Source of the DNA: Sweltsa coloradensis
Lineage: Eukaryota > Arthropoda > Insecta > Plecoptera > Chloroperlidae
Direction of reading: 5' to 3'
DNA length: 64,000 nt
NCBI GenBank assembly: GCA_024449915.1
Contig: JAMZAV010000007.1
Span: 186,001-250,000, forward strand
Both the position numbers and the translations under genes were made by a program. Below are positions 21,535 through 35,800 of the stretch, piece after piece; the stretch's first letter is position 1; each line of letters opens with the position of its first letter. The notes beneath the pieces are model-generated. The model worked only from the letters and a program-made list of their open reading frames with translations, had not been told where the DNA came from and did not search any database.

Positions 21535-23366
21535 TTGCCTAACATGCCACGCAATCCAAAAAGGAAGTTGGGTGCCAGGTTATATAAAGATTATACCGAA
21601 GAGAAGTTAGAAGAAGCTCTTGGAAAAATTCTTCAAGGACAGCTTTCCATAAACGCAGCTTCAAAGCAATACAACATTTCTTATGGGACTCTCCATAACA
21701 GGTACAAAGGCAAGCATGGGAAAGCTATTGGATCACCAACTTCATTGTCTTTAAAAGAGGAGAAAGAAATCATCAAGGCAGTCACCACATGTGCCGACTG
21801 GGGATTCCCTCTCACAGTTTTCGACTTGCGAATGTACACCAAGTCATATCTAGATGGACAAAAACGAACTGTGGCCAAGTTTTCTAACAACTTACCTGGA
21901 ATCGATTGGGCCTATAGTATGTTGCAACGGCATAAAGGGGACATCACACAGAGAATGGCAACCAATATTACACGGTCCCGAGCAACTGTGTCACCAGAAA
22001 TCCTCACGGAATATTTCGGGAATCTGCGAGCAACACTGGAAGGTGTACCAGCGTCAAATATATTTAACTACGATGAAACCAATGTAACCGACGATCCTGG
22101 TAAGAAGAAATGCCTCTACCGGAGAGGAGTTAAATACCCCGAAAAATTAATGAACCATAGTAAGTCAGCGACCACCATTATGGTATGTGGTTCTGCATCC
22201 GGCGTTCTTCTGCCACTGTATGTTGTATACCGCAGTGCGCAGAAGTGGGATTCGTGGATTGAAGGTGGTCCAAGAGGGAGCCCATGTTGCAGCAAGCGTT
22301 GTTGTTCTTTTGGCACACGATATAACAACACCAGTCATGGGTGGATGGATGCTAAATGTTTTAATGACTGGTTTGAAAGCTTATTCTTACCTCATGCCAA
22401 TGGGTTGCCGGGTAAGAAGGTAATCATAGGAGATAACTTGGCGTCACACTTCACAGATGAAGTCCTTCAAATTTGTCGTGATAACGACATCGAATTTGTT
22501 TGCCTACCAAGCAATTCCACCCATCTCTGTCAACCCCTCGATGTTGCCTTCTTCCGTCCTATGAAGATAGCCTGGCGATCGGTCTGATGGAATGGAAGAT
22601 GTCGAGGCCAAAAGCAACCATTGTCCCTAAGGCACAATTCCCCCCTCTTCTTTTGAAGGTCCTATTAAAAATGAACCAACAGAAAAGAAGTGGACCTACT
22701 AGTACTGCTGGTTTGACCAATATAAACGTCAACATTATTGCTGGGTTTGAAGTTAGCGGTATTTGTCCCTTGAACCCTGATAAAGTTTTGGACAAACTAC
22801 TGCAAACTAACAATGAACCAGGTGAAGTCGTAAATGCGTCGCTCATCGAGTACCTAAGAGAAAATCGGTTTGGTACGGGAGAGCCACAACCCAAGCGAAC
22901 CAGGAAAAGGTTAGCTGTACCTGCCGGCCAGAGCATTTCCGCAGTCCGTCCAATACCGGAGAGCTCAGACAGTGAAGTTGAGGTTCCTATAAGTGACAAT
23001 GAGGAGAACGACCACGAAAACCTTGATGAAAATTCGGAATCCAATGATGATGAAGAATACATTACTCCCAAGAAAGAAAATCTAAACGTTGGAAAGTTCG
23101 TATTGGTCACATTTAAATCGGGATCGCGTAAAGCTCAGATGCACCGTTATGTTTGTGTGATTCAAGAAGTGCTGGACCATAATGAGTACCAGGTGATGGG
23201 CACTAAATCTGTCGATAGAAACTACCGCTTGTTCAAGGCAGTTGAGACAGATATATCAACTGTATCATTTTCGGACATTATCGCCATACTGCCTTTCCCC
23301 GATATGGATGGCGCAAATGACCGTATCAGATACAAGTTTTTGTTCAGCGTGGACGTAAAAGAATAG
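21535..23366 (+). pseudogene. pogo/Tigger-like transposase, frameshifted
   Basis: N-terminal pipsqueak-type helix-turn-helix (YTEEKLEEALGKILQGQLSI ... ISYGTLHNRYKGKHG, about residues 20-60), then the DDE_1 catalytic core: NYDETNVTD, GDNLASH and QPLDVAFFRPMK carry the three acidic residues. The first frame stops at 22587; similarity continues one frame over from about 22577 (LMEWKMSRPKATIV), so a single-base loss breaks it. The C-terminal part is acidic and ends at 23366. Between GGPRG and TRYNNTSHGW there are about a dozen extra residues (SPCCSKRCCSFG) that I do not expect in the family. Confidence 0.85.
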
Positions 23367-24535
23367 GTCTAAATGTTTCAGGGCAATTCCCTTTTTTATG
23401 AGTACCGGTATGCTACTGTTCCTACCTACTGATTAGAATTAGGGCAATGTAAGATTGTCTAGAGTGTTCATTTTTCTTAAACGGTACCAACATTTCATGT
23501 GTTCATTAAATAAGCTTAAAAAATACTGTTAAGTGAGTGTTAATTCTACCGCGATTAATCCCTATCAATGTTTCCCCAGTACACATATCAGTCTGTATCT
23601 CAGAAACTACTTGGCCAATTAGCCTCAAATTCAACCATGGGGTATCATTGATAGCTACCTTTGATTTGCTGCATTTTCTAAAGAGCTATCAAAGTTACCC
23701 CAACTCGAGGGTAACTTTGATAGGCCTGTTTATTATTTGTTTTGGCAATACTGGTGGGCCAAATCGTCCCAAATTTTTTAGATGATTTGGCTAGAGTGGG
23801 CTTTACTTTTAAAAAAATTTACTAGTTTCAAAATTAAATATTTACACAATGTTACATACATTTTTCTAAAAAAATCTATCAAAGTTGCCCCATTTGACGG
23901 TAGCCTCTATCTCATCTACTTCCCCCCTCCTATACGGGTCCCATATAGCTCCAGCATACTCGACCACCGGTCTCACTAGGGTTTTGTATGCATGCCCTTT
24001 TAATTCACTACTTGCCCCTTTTAGTGTCCGCATAACAAAATTAAGGCATCTAAATCCTTTCTTTGAAACCTCCTTGACGTGTTCCTCCCAGCTGAGCTTA
24101 TACTGCAACCACACTCCTAGATATTTAATTTTTTCCCACCTTTTCCAGTTCCTTCCCCATGAGTGAGTAACCTTCCCCTAGTCCTCGGACTATCCTCCTT
24201 CTTGTGAACCTTACCCATTTACATTTATCAGTGTTAAGGCTCATCTCATTGCGCATTACCCATTCCTCCAGTATAGTCAAGTCCTGCTTTAGGTCCGTTA
24301 CATCCCTCATATTCCTTATGATTCTATATATTACACAGTCATCTGCGAATAGTCTTACCTTGGCCCCCATCCTATCAGCAATGTCATTTATATATATTGC
24401 AAAAAGTAAGGGTCCCAGTACACTCCCTTGCGGTACCCCTGATGTCACTTCCACTTCATTCGATAGATCCTCCCCTACCTTGACCCTTTGTTTCCTATCC
24501 CTGAGAAATTCCTTAACCCATCTGTTAACCCAATA

Positions 24536-24708
24536 CAGTGAAACCTCTATCCATAGTTTCTCAAACTACTATTTTCCTGCATCTATAGTGTTTTTTATAC
24601 ACTCCCATAATTAGCTTTATTGTTATTTTCTATTTGATCCATAGTTTTTCCGGATCCATAGTTTTTTTCAAGTACTTCCCTGAAAAACGATGCATAGAGG
24701 TTTCACTG
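24536..24708. mobile_element. 173-bp Tigger-type MITE
   Basis: The ends CAGTGAAACCTCTATCCAT and ATGCATAGAGGTTTCACTG are flanked by TA on each side. Removing it with one TA restores the LINE reading frame across the site (VIDDYWVNRWVKEFL), which proves the insertion order. Confidence 0.9.
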
Positions 24709-25440
24709 TAGTCATCTATTACTCCTTCCAGCTTCCCTATTAGTTTGTCATGGGGAACCTTGTCGAATGCCTTTTCAAAATCAATGAAAACCGCATCCAC
24801 AATTTCCCCCTTGTCAAGTGATCTACCCAGGTCATTTACTAGCCCTAAGAGCTGCGTCTCGCATGAGTACCCTTTTCTAAAACCATGCTGACTCTCTTTT
24901 AGCCACTTTTTCCCTCTTATGATATCCTTTATGTAGTCACCCACTACCCTTTCCATTATCTTTGATCCCACCGATGTCAGTGATATTGGCCTATAGTTCC
25001 CTAGTTTCCCCTTCTCCCAATTGTGTACTGGTATAACTACAGCTTCCCTCCAGCTTCCAGGAACTTCCCCTTTTTCGAGGGAGGCCTCTATAATGTCGCA
25101 CATGAAAAGTGCAGTCTCTCTCATTGCAAGTTGCATAAAATCCCCCGTGAGCCCATCTTTTCCCGGAGCTTTCCTTTTCTTAATTGTTGCAATTATCCTA
25201 GTTATCTTTTCCACATTGACCTTAATTCTCTTGTCTCCTCTACCATCCCTTATTTCATTTTCATTCTTGTCCCTCTCATTGAATACCACTGCATAGTACT
25301 TATTTAGTGCCTCAGCCTTATCCTTATTTTCCACTATTAGTTTGCCATTTTCCCCCTTGAGTACAGGCAATTCGCCTCTTGTTCCCTTCTTCCTTCTTAC
25401 ATATCTGTACATTCTATTCCAACTTCCCTGCTTATCTTCC

Positions 25441-28175
25441 TCGGAAACATCAAATACATTAATTGATAATATTTTAACAAATCTGGGGTCATCGGTTTAT
25501 GTGACTGAAAATTTTGACACAGGCTTATCTGACCACAAGTCAGATTATAACTATACACAATGATTTCATAAGGAAGCAACCACAAATTAAAAAAAAAAAA
25601 TATTGTAGATCATTCAATCAGGAAAGTATTGAGAATTTCAATGAAATTCTTATGAAGGAATCATGGCAGGGGGTGTAGAATGCAATCAACATAAACGAAA
25701 AATACAATTGTTTTCTAAGAAAATTTAAAAATCATTTTGAGTCAGTTTTTCATAAAAGGCAAAAACAAATTGGGCAACAAAGGAAGGGATGGGTAACAAA
25801 CAAATTAAAAAATACCAGTCAACAATTAAAACTAATGCATTCACAACTAAAATTTAGTAAGAGTCTAAGAGATTATTATAAAAGAAAAGTACAATGAGTT
25901 AAGGAAAAAAATAAAATACAGAAAGGACTTGAAGGTAGCGAAAAGCAATAGCAACACACGATTTATTAATCAATCTAAAAATAAAAGTAAGGCGGTATGG
26001 CAAAAAGTAAAAAGTGAGACTTATCAAGACAGAAATAAATGGAAGGGGGTAAATAACATTGAACTCAAACAAAACAATGTCAACTAAACTGAATAGCAAA
26101 AATGAGTACGAGGAGATGATAAAAGAACCTAAGAAAATAGCTAACGCATTTCATTCCTTTTTTAGTTTTTTATAAATGCTTCAGACAACGTGGGGAATTC
26201 AAATGACACAAACACAAAAAGTATTGAAAATCCTATTGAATTACTTGAACAACATAGTAATCGGGTTGTAGATACAATGACTTTTCGACCGGTGACTGAA
26301 AAAGAAGTTGTAGACATAACTCGCAGTCTGGCAAATACTATGGCGAGTGGATGGGATGAAATACCCACGGTAGTTATAAAGAAGACTATTCACACGATAA
26401 AAACTCCTCTCACTCATGTACTTAATAATTCTCTTTACACAGGGATGTTTCCTGATAACCTAAAATTGTCTGTAGTAATTCCACTACTCAAAAAAAAGAT
26501 GCAAAAGAAATAAGTAATTATAGACCAGTGTCACTCCTACCCATTTTCTCAAAAATATTTGAAACAGTGGTTAAAAACAGATTGATTGATTTTCTTGATA
26601 AAAATGAAGTAATAGCTAGCTCTCAACATGGGTACCAAAAAAACAAATCAACAATAACGGCACTATCAGAATTTGAAAATCATGTACTACAAAACCTTGA
26701 CAATGGCAATTATATCATTGGACTTTTTTTTTGCGACTTGAGCAAAGCCTTTGATTGCGTTGACCACAAGATCCTCCTAAACAAACTCGAATTCTATGGA
26801 ATAAGAGGACTTACATTAAAATGGTTTGAATCTTACTTGACAAATAGGAAACAAAAGGTTGAAATTAAGCATGAAAATAACCAAAAGGCTCCGTTCTGGG
26901 GCCAATAGCGTTTTTAATCTATATAAATGACTGACAAATGTACATGAAATTGATTAAAATAACAATGTTTGCTGATGACATCACAGCATTAATTGTACAA
27001 GACTGCCTTATGAAGCTAGGATTAGAAGCACAAGTAGGCCCAACTTCAAACGAATTCATTTGTGGTTATGTGCAAATACTTTGTCAATGAATATAGCTAA
27101 AACAAAGTACATTCAATTCCATCTACCTCAAAAACAAATAAAAAACTATCCCAAAATAGAGATAAATAATGTTGAAGTAGAACGAGTTATAGATATTCCC
27201 TTTCTTGGTGTAACCATTGATGAAAACTTAAGTTGGGAAGCTCATTTAAATAAACTTACCTCAAGATTAGGGTCTGCATGTTTTGCATTGAGAATAATTT
27301 ATAAATCTGTTGGAGCAGAAACGGCTAAAGTAGCTTATCATGCATATTTTGAATCTATTGTGAGGTATGGCATACCAGTTTGGGGTAGTACGACACATTT
27401 AGGAGATATATTTAAAATCCAAAAGAAGGCTGTCCGTGTAATTGCGGGATTAGGCATCAGAGAATCCTGTGTAAATTACTTAAAAAAATTAGAAATACTC
27501 ACAGTACCTTGTATTTATGTATATGAATTGTTAAAACTCATTGCTAAACATCAGATAGAAGCTTCAGTAAATAAAAATATGCATGGACATGACACTAGGA
27601 ATAAAGAAAAATATTATGTAGAAAGATGCAACACGACAAGAAGACAAAGAGGGTCTCACAGGAGAGCCCTAACATTTTTTAGTTGCTTACCCGAGAATAT
27701 TCGAGCAGAAAAAAAAACGTAGACAAATTCCTCCGAATAACTCAAAAGTACCTGAAGAAAAATGCTTTCTACTCAATTTCTGATTTTCAAAAGGGGAAAA
27801 CAGAAAGATACTAGTGGGGCATAGTAGGATAAATCAGGTTCACTAGAAAATGGTAAAATGATAGTCAAGCAATAGTATGTGATAGGATATTTATTTTAGA
27901 TGTATAATTTACATTTTATCAGACAACTGGTTTTACCATGTAGAATAGTAAATTGCAGTTACTATGCAGAGTTTTGTGTACCGGTATCTACTATCTACCT
28001 GTGATTGATTTTAAGTTAAGTACATAGTGATATGAAAATGTGTATTTGTGGACTGAATCAATTATTATGTGTGTAATATGAATGTAAATGTAAATTTTTA
28101 ATTTAGTTTTAAGTTACTAACATGTAAAACACCCCGAACACGCTGTGCAAGAGGTCAGCTTTACAAAAATAAATA
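25441..28175 (+). mobile_element. Second non-LTR retrotransposon (Jockey-like), plus strand
   Basis: It begins in the endonuclease C-terminus (NTLIDNILTN, ENFDTGLSDHK at about 25450-25545). RT blocks follow: VVIPLLKK and [16 protein letters not shown] (26430-26570), [29 protein letters not shown], an ITMFADD catalytic motif (near 26955-26985) and IPFLGVTIDENLSWEAHL to HGHDTRNKEKYY (27060-27722). Several frameshifts and a stop after FWGQ show it is dead. The 3' UTR ends near AAATAAATAC. Confidence 0.85.
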
Positions 28176-28194
28176 CAATCGCGAAAAGGTTAGC

Positions 28195-30153
28195 GAGTTT
28201 GACGTAAAAAAAACTGGAATTTCCTGTCCATTATACATCTGTTGGCCAAATACGACCCTGTTTTAAAAAATCTGTTAGATAATCCAAACTGCAAGGTTAA
28301 GTATATGAGCCCTAAAATACAAAACGAAATTATTGGCGTCATTGGTGATAAAATCCAATTAGATATAATTGAAGAAATTAAGGGAACACTCTTCTATTCA
28401 ATTATAATGGATACGACTCGAGACATAGCGAAAGTCGATCAGCTAAGCCAAATTTTTAGATATGTTACCGTTACAGAAAATGTTCTGACAATAAATGAAT
28501 CCTTTCTTGGTTTTCATAATGTAACGGACCAAACAGGTGCAGGGCTTGAGGCAGCAATCACTAAACTTATAGACGATAAAGGATTGTCCCTCTCCAACTG
28601 TCGTGGACAAGGTTTCGATGGCGCCGCTAATATGAGTGGAATATACAGTGGTGTGAAAACTCGAATTCAGGAAAAAGAACAAAATGCGGAATACGTCCAT
28701 TGCACAGCGCACAACTTGAATTTAGTTTTGAACGACTCTGTCAGCAACATTTCTGAAATAAGAAGCTTTTATGACACCATCCAAACAGTTTACATTTATT
28801 TTGCAAAAAGCATTAAACGTTGGGACATACTACTAAGTTTCCAGCAAGGCGCACAAACAAAAACAGTAACCTTAAAAATTTGTGTCCTACCCGTTGGTCA
28901 TCGCGCTTTGACACAGTCTTATCCATTAGATATAATTACTGCTCAGTCATGAAAGCGTTATGCAAAATAATATTGACATCTACCAAAAATGATGAACGTC
29001 GGGATGCAGAAGCTCTAAAAAAAAAAGGAAAGCTTTGAATTTGTTGTGTTGGTAATATTTCAATGCAAAATCCTTGAAACTATTAATTTAGTGTCCAAAG
29101 TCATGCAATCAAAAGAGATGGACTTGTGGCAAGCATCTGAATTGCTATCAAATGCAAAAACTGAACTGCTTTGTTACCGCACAAAATATAACGATGTTAT
29201 CAACAGTGCCACAGAATTAGCTCAACAATGGGGCGTTAAACCTACGTTCAAAGTGAGCAGATTGAAAAAACTACATGTCGTTTCGGTGAGCTAAGCTCAG
29301 ATGAGCGCATAGCAAACCCTGAAAATAATTTTAAAATAAACATGTTCTTTGCTTGTTTGGATGTAATGACAAGCCAACTATCCGACAGATTTGATAGCAT
29401 GAACATATTGAATGCCAAGTTTAGTTTTCTCCATCCGACTACACTAACTTTGTTATCTGATGTCGATCTTCACAAACAAGCGACCCACTTTTTGACAGTT
29501 TACCCTAAGGATTTCTTGAACGATTTCCCGAATCAGTTGCAATCTTGCCGCCTTGCACTGTCGTCTCAATTAAAAGACCAAACTACAATGAGGGGTGTAG
29601 CTGAACTTATATTGATAAAAAACAGTGCACTGGATTGCTGTATTCCGGATGTGTGTACTGCATATCTGCTATTCCTAACACTTCCAGTGACAGTGGCAAG
29701 TGCGGAGCGGTCATTTTCAAAGCTTAAACTCATCAAAAATTATTTGAGAAGTTCAATGAGCCAGTCTAGACTGAGCGGTCTTGCGATGATAAGCATTGAA
29801 AGTGAACGCGCCCACCGACTTGACGTAGACAGCCTAATAACGAAGTTTGCGTATGCCAATGCACGAAGACAAACCAAATTTAGTGATTAGGATCCGAGGA
29901 CATCTAAGAGACTGTATATAAACCTGTATACATACACCTAGAAGAGTAAGACTGTACATACACCCTTCATCATGAGATCGATTGACGGCCAAGCCAAAGC
30001 ATCAAACATGCAGTGAAAATGGTAGTTTAAAATATTTCATTTATAGTTTATATCTTAATTAATCTGTGTTTTTTTAAACATGCATGAATGATTTCGAAGG
30101 GGGCCCTCGAAAGGAACTTGCGGGGGGCCCACAAGTTTTGCGTTACGCCACTG
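28195..30153 (+). mobile_element. Decayed hAT element with ZMYM/TTF-type transposase
   Basis: Frames at 28242-28952, 28820-29038, 29046-29294 and 29342-29890 together give IMDTTRDIAKVDQLS, CRGQGFDGAANMSG, VHCTAHNLNLVL, LCPTRWSSRFD and VASAERSFSKLKLIK, the catalytic core and dimerisation domain of a hAT transposase. At least two frameshifts break it. The right end GCGTTACGCCACTG is a hAT terminus; the left end and zinc finger were not found. Confidence 0.8.
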
Positions 30154-31262
30154 CCGATACCGACCCAGATCCGTTCTTACTACTTGACGCTGGAACGCTG
30201 GAACCCTGTCAAGCCCCTCCTGCAGCCTAATGCGGATGTCCCCCCACCTCCTACTTCCCCTAGCCGCCTGTATATATTGCACAACCTAACCTCCCTTCTT
30301 CTTCCTTCTAATGACTCCCACCTCAACTCTCCTAACATTGCAGTGACACTGTCATATACCCTCTCTACATTCCCCTTATCATCCTCCTCCCACACCGCCA
30401 CCATCTAACCTTTCCTGTAACCCTTCGTGCCACCCTACGTTGAACCTTCTCTACCTCCAAAACCTCCCCCAGCTTATACGGATCCCATGCCGCCGCCCCA
30501 TACTCCAGGACATGTCAAACACGCCCGATCTTTAACTCCCAGCTGGCCCCTCTTAGATTTCTCATAACGAATGCCAGAGCCCTATTTCCCTTCTTAACAA
30601 CTTCTTGCACCTGATCCCCCCAACCCAAATCCTCTGCCAACATCACCCCCAAGTACCTACTTATAAGTTCCTACTTTCTCCATAACAGCCCCCATTAAAG
30701 TGTATGTCCTACCTACCTTAGTTTAATCTTCACGAGGAGAAACCAACCACCTTACATTTACCTATGTTCAAACCCATCCTATTTGCTGTGACCCATTTTT
30801 CTATTACAGGGGTGGACAAATCCATTAAAAAGTTAGGGGGCCAGGAAAAATAAGTAGAGGCCAGTAGTATCGCGGTACGACCTGGGTCTGGGGCGAAGGC
30901 GAATTTTTTAATAGTATTGCATAACATTTGATTTAAAGCGAATTTGTATAAATAATAACTTGTGGAAGTAACAAGTTAATGTTACATTGATAATTGAAAA
31001 ACACACACCAACATGTTATGTTGCAAGGTTCTTGTTAAAAAAAATATATATATATTTTACTTCTTGATGATTTAGGGGCCAGCATGAAATTTTTACTCGC
31101 CCGGGTGAGCGGTAATTTTCCACCCCTGCTCTATTATCCCCAGATCTGCCTGCAAGAGCCTAACATCCTCAATCCTCCTTATTGCTCTAGGGCCTATACA
31201 AAACACAATCGTCTGCAAATAATCTACATCCACCCGATCTCTTTGGAGTGCTAGTGCATAAT
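30154..31262 (-). mobile_element. Third LINE fragment, minus strand, split by a hAT
   Basis: On the minus strand: TIVFCIGPRAIRRIEDVRLLQADL (31140-31230), EKWVTANRMGLNIGKCKVVGF (30730-30800), then VYDSVTAMLGELRWESLEGRR (30250-30400). This is the same region as in the LINE at 19322-25440 and probably a related family, now with several stops. Confidence 0.75.
30807..31128. mobile_element. Small hAT-like element in the third LINE
   Basis: The ends CAGGGGTGGACAAATCC and TTTTCCACCCCTG are flanked by TTCTATTA (30799-30806) and CTCTATTA (31129-31136), 7 of 8 identical. Excising it with one octamer rejoins the LINE frame as DLGIIEKWV. Confidence 0.88.
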
Positions 31263-31309
31263 CTGTACTATGTACACAATCAAGTTGAAATGATAGAGCC
31301 TAATAATTA

Positions 31310-31923
31310 TTGGATGAGCACAGGCACAGCAGACTTCAATATCACTTGACCCTGACAAAAATAGCAGAGCTCCGGTGTTTTTTTGTCTGTCTGTTCGCTC
31401 TCTACCGGGCAAATGGCATATGCGATCTTGCCGAAATTTTCAGGGGACCTTCAAAATCTCTGAATTAGATCTCCCAAGTTTTAGTACAATCAAAGAAATA
31501 TTTCTCATGAATATCATACTTTCACAATTTGATTTTATTAATGCAAAATTTTTGTGATATTTGGCCCATAACCGGGCAAACTGCTACTCCGATCTTGATA
31601 AAATTTTATGGGAACGTTCGAAACCACTGGACTGAGATAGGCCCTATGTTATATTTTTCAAAAATGGTACTTTTAGGGCAACGATTGGTCAATATAATCT
31701 CGCCCCCCGCTGGCACCAACGAGGCGCGTATTGGTTCTCATCTTTTTCAGACTTGCAGCCGGTCGCCTCGCATTGTTGAAGCCAGACATGGTTCACTCTT
31801 GTCTTGATAATGACAAAAACAATGACGACACAAAATAGTAATCATTGGACAAGAATAATCAACCATAAAAGCTCATCCATCAACGTGACAGGAAAAAGCG
31901 TTCGCGATGACGATGAGGCTTAG
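31310..31923. mobile_element. Helentron/HINE-like element, copy 2
   Basis: It starts TTGGATGAGC, has GCTCATCCA at about 31871-31879 and ends CTTAGT after an AAAGCGTT stretch. The interior has the family's CCGGGCAAA...GCATATGCGATCTTG blocks. Confidence 0.6.
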
Positions 31924-32789
<866 letters not shown>

Positions 32790-32835
32790 TACCAAGAAAC
32801 ACCTTAAATAGGCCTAGGCTAGCTATGGGATGATA

Positions 32836-32841
32836 AATAAA
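32836..32841 (+). terminator. ADAT2: Probable ADAT2 polyadenylation signal
   Basis: AATAAA lies 47 bp past the ADAT2 stop codon. It is the first canonical signal downstream. Confidence 0.5.
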
Positions 32842-32864
32842 ACTCCTAACCAATGTTCATCACA

Positions 32865-35800
32865 TTTATTTATGTACTTCAATATATACAGTGTACATTT
32901 ATTATTGGGACCATTAACATCAACAGATACGTACTGTACTTGCATACAGTTCACGATGACAAATATGCAATTGTACAATGAAAAGGTTACCTCAGGAAAT
33001 CAACATTTGAGTTGATAAATGTGGCTTTACTGTATTAGTATAACTAGAAGCTGAATTATTTACATGTGCATAACTGCATGCACGTAATCAGAACTTTGAG
33101 ATCGTTACCTTAATTTTAAAATTTGATATCTGGCCCCATAAAATAATTCTGTGTATATTATCAAAAGCTGATTAAGACAATTTAATGTCATATATAAAAT
33201 TATCATATAAATAAATGAAAGATTTGAGCACAAAAACACTTTCTCATTTCACTTTATAATAATGCATTGTCTTTGCAATAATTATAATATAATTTATAAT
33301 TTTGGCAGTAGTGTATGGACAATGCACTGTGTGTAATGTAATGTATACAATATTTGACCAAATGTTTCTACATATAGTCAATTTTCATTGCCTCTAATAA
33401 AACATGTTTCACAGCACCAACTTTTCATAATCATACTAGTGCAGGCAGTCGTCATACTGGCAATGAAAAGTAAAAAATGCCAGACTAGCCCCATTTATGC
33501 CAAGCAAAAAGGCACTCTGCAGCAATGGTTTAAGTCATGCTAGTAGTGGTTTGCAATTGCAATGTAACAAGTTCTAAACAAGGGAACTTGGGCTTTCAGA
33601 TACAGCCTGTAATGGTATTTCCCTAGAAACATGGTAGTCTTTATTTTATAGTAAGTAGGCCAACATTAACATGCCACAATCCACAGTTGAGTTAATTCTT
33701 GTGAAACTTAAAATTGGCATGGTATGCCTACATAGTATTGTATTTTGCACAAAACTGATGTAGGCCTAAGTTGTAACAATAATTTTGGGCTATTATGAGA
33801 ACAAAGCTGATGACACAGTTAATCCAGTCTGATATTAGTTTTTACACATGCCATTAAACTCTTAGTGGCAACCTTCATTTTTTATTTGCAGGCCTACATT
33901 AATCTTATTTAAATAATTCATAGTCAAATTATTTTATTGTTCATCAAATGAAAATGGATGTTATTTCCAATTAGTTGTAGGCCTACATTTCTACAATGCA
34001 TGTTCTGGTACTAAATAGGTACATCGGTACCTTATTACCATCCTTTGCGCTCATTTGCTGAGAGTACGGACATTGATACTTTATGGAAATAAATTTGTGG
34101 TACTGATTATGTCACAACCTTGTAAATTCTTCATTGCTTACATGCAAAAAAGCCTACAATGTTCATGACCCAGGTGCATGTCTTGACTTTGCAATATCTT
34201 ATGGAGAAAAAAACATTTTCATGGTATGAATGAATATTGAATATATATTATATATGTGTATCAATAAGGCTGTGTACACTTACCTACTTTAGATAGGTCA
34301 AAGTAAGATGATTCTACTAAAAATACTGTTCGTAGTATATTGACTGCAATTTTAAATATATCGACCATTGTTTCCAACCATGCAACAAACTGAATAGAAA
34401 TACAGTGAAACTCCTATCTACTATTTGGTCTATTTCTTCTCAGCCATTTGGGATGTATTTAGGATTCCATGAAGCAAAACTTTGTGTTAAACTATCCCAA
34501 AGAAAAATAAATTTTCCTTCATGAATATTTTCTATACCAGTAGCCCTACAATGTGTGACTATGCATAGGTAGGGACCCTGAGAAATAGCAAATAAAAAGC
34601 TCATTTCATTATCAAAATCTTCAACTTCAGTATATTATAAACTCAAGGTAAAGGCATCATTTTGCCATAAAAATAGCACTGCAATCACTACCCTTCAGCA
34701 AAATGAACACGTATTATTACACAAACAAATATTTAGGCCATATAAATAATTAATAAAGTAAACTTAATTGGAATTAGCTAGGCGTGTTTGATAATAATAG
34801 TTTCAACTGTCATGGTGCCAACTAGCCTAAAGGCCTACGTTAAATCAGAAATGTTGATTTCAATGCCCAATTGATACTGTAAAATTAATTGCATATTTTG
34901 GAGCTAAAACTTACAGAAATTGAGACAAGTTCCCGGTTTTGCTCTAATTTAGCATAAAATCGTGATTTCTAAATTATTTCGCTACTTAATAATAAAACAG
35001 TAATATTTATTTAGCATCATTTAGTGAAAAAAATCATTCACAAAATTTTAGGGTCCTATGCATAGCGGTTGCATTGTAGGCCTACATGTTATTTATCAAA
35101 GCAATATCGATATCATAATATTTACTAACCCACTATCTTCATACAAGTGCATAAGATACATTTGATTATAGTACTGCCATGCACTATTATTATGCACTTA
35201 TACTTATTTCAATTTAAGAAATGGAAAGTTTCTAATCAAGCTCAAGAGTAACATTTTAAATGTATCCAATGGTGGGAGCTAAAATGTAGTGAACTTATTC
35301 ATTTATAAAATTTCCGGTAATCAGATTTGAGAAGAATATGTCGGTTAATAATAATCACATAAAAATACGACAACAAATAAATCAATAGTACCTACTGCAT
35401 TGATGAAAAATTGGACACCATAGCTTAATATAAGCATAACTGAAAGATGCAGAAAACCAAGGATCTGGCGACTACATTATTTTGCAATTATGTAATAAAT
35501 TTCTCATTATATATTTTAGGTAGTGGTAATTTTGTTTTACAGTTACTTGTCAAATTGTTTTGGTGAAAATTAATTTTATTTTAGGCAAAGTGGCTTGTAG
35601 TATATTAGAATGTTGTTACCTACTTTTGTTCATAAAAGTGCACCTTGATGGCAGTTATGACACCAAAATACTGACGGAAATGGCACAGCGAGCATATGTC
35701 ATGTGAAAGTGAGCAATTCACATTTGAAAGAATGCAAGACTACTGTACTATTACATTGTTAACCAACTGACATGGTTGTTACTATAAATAAATTGCATCA

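Larger units (their letters stand above)
20000..23900 (+). mobile_element. pogo/Tigger-like DNA transposon, 3.9 kb
   Basis: The ends CCGTCAAATGGGG and CCCCATTTGACGG are flanked by TA at 19998-19999 and 23901-23902. Subterminal repeats of GGGTAACWTTGATA occur on both sides. It encodes a psq-HTH plus DDE transposase and carries a 1-kb LINE fragment (20228-21245). Confidence 0.88.
19322..25440 (-). mobile_element. Non-LTR retrotransposon (CR1/Jockey-like), 5'-truncated and split
   Basis: Read on the minus strand from 25440 to the left: NYRPISLTS, QHGFRKGYSCETQLL and VFIDFEKAFDKVPH (24715-25440), then EVTSGVPQGSVLGPLLFAIYI, a VRLFADD catalytic motif and IWDPYRRGEVDEIEA (23903-24535), then RKRAARRVL...WEELEDRRR (19641-19997). 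The 3' end is an ATACA-type tail at 19322-19350. The coding part is split by a pogo-like transposon (20000-23900) and a Tigger-type MITE (24536-24708). The 5' end is truncated at about 25440 next to another LINE. Confidence 0.85.

Noticed and set aside
31375..31807. Plus-strand frames near 31.4-31.8 kb as a host gene
   Set aside because: The same text recurs in the other Helentron-like copies, so it is repeat sequence.
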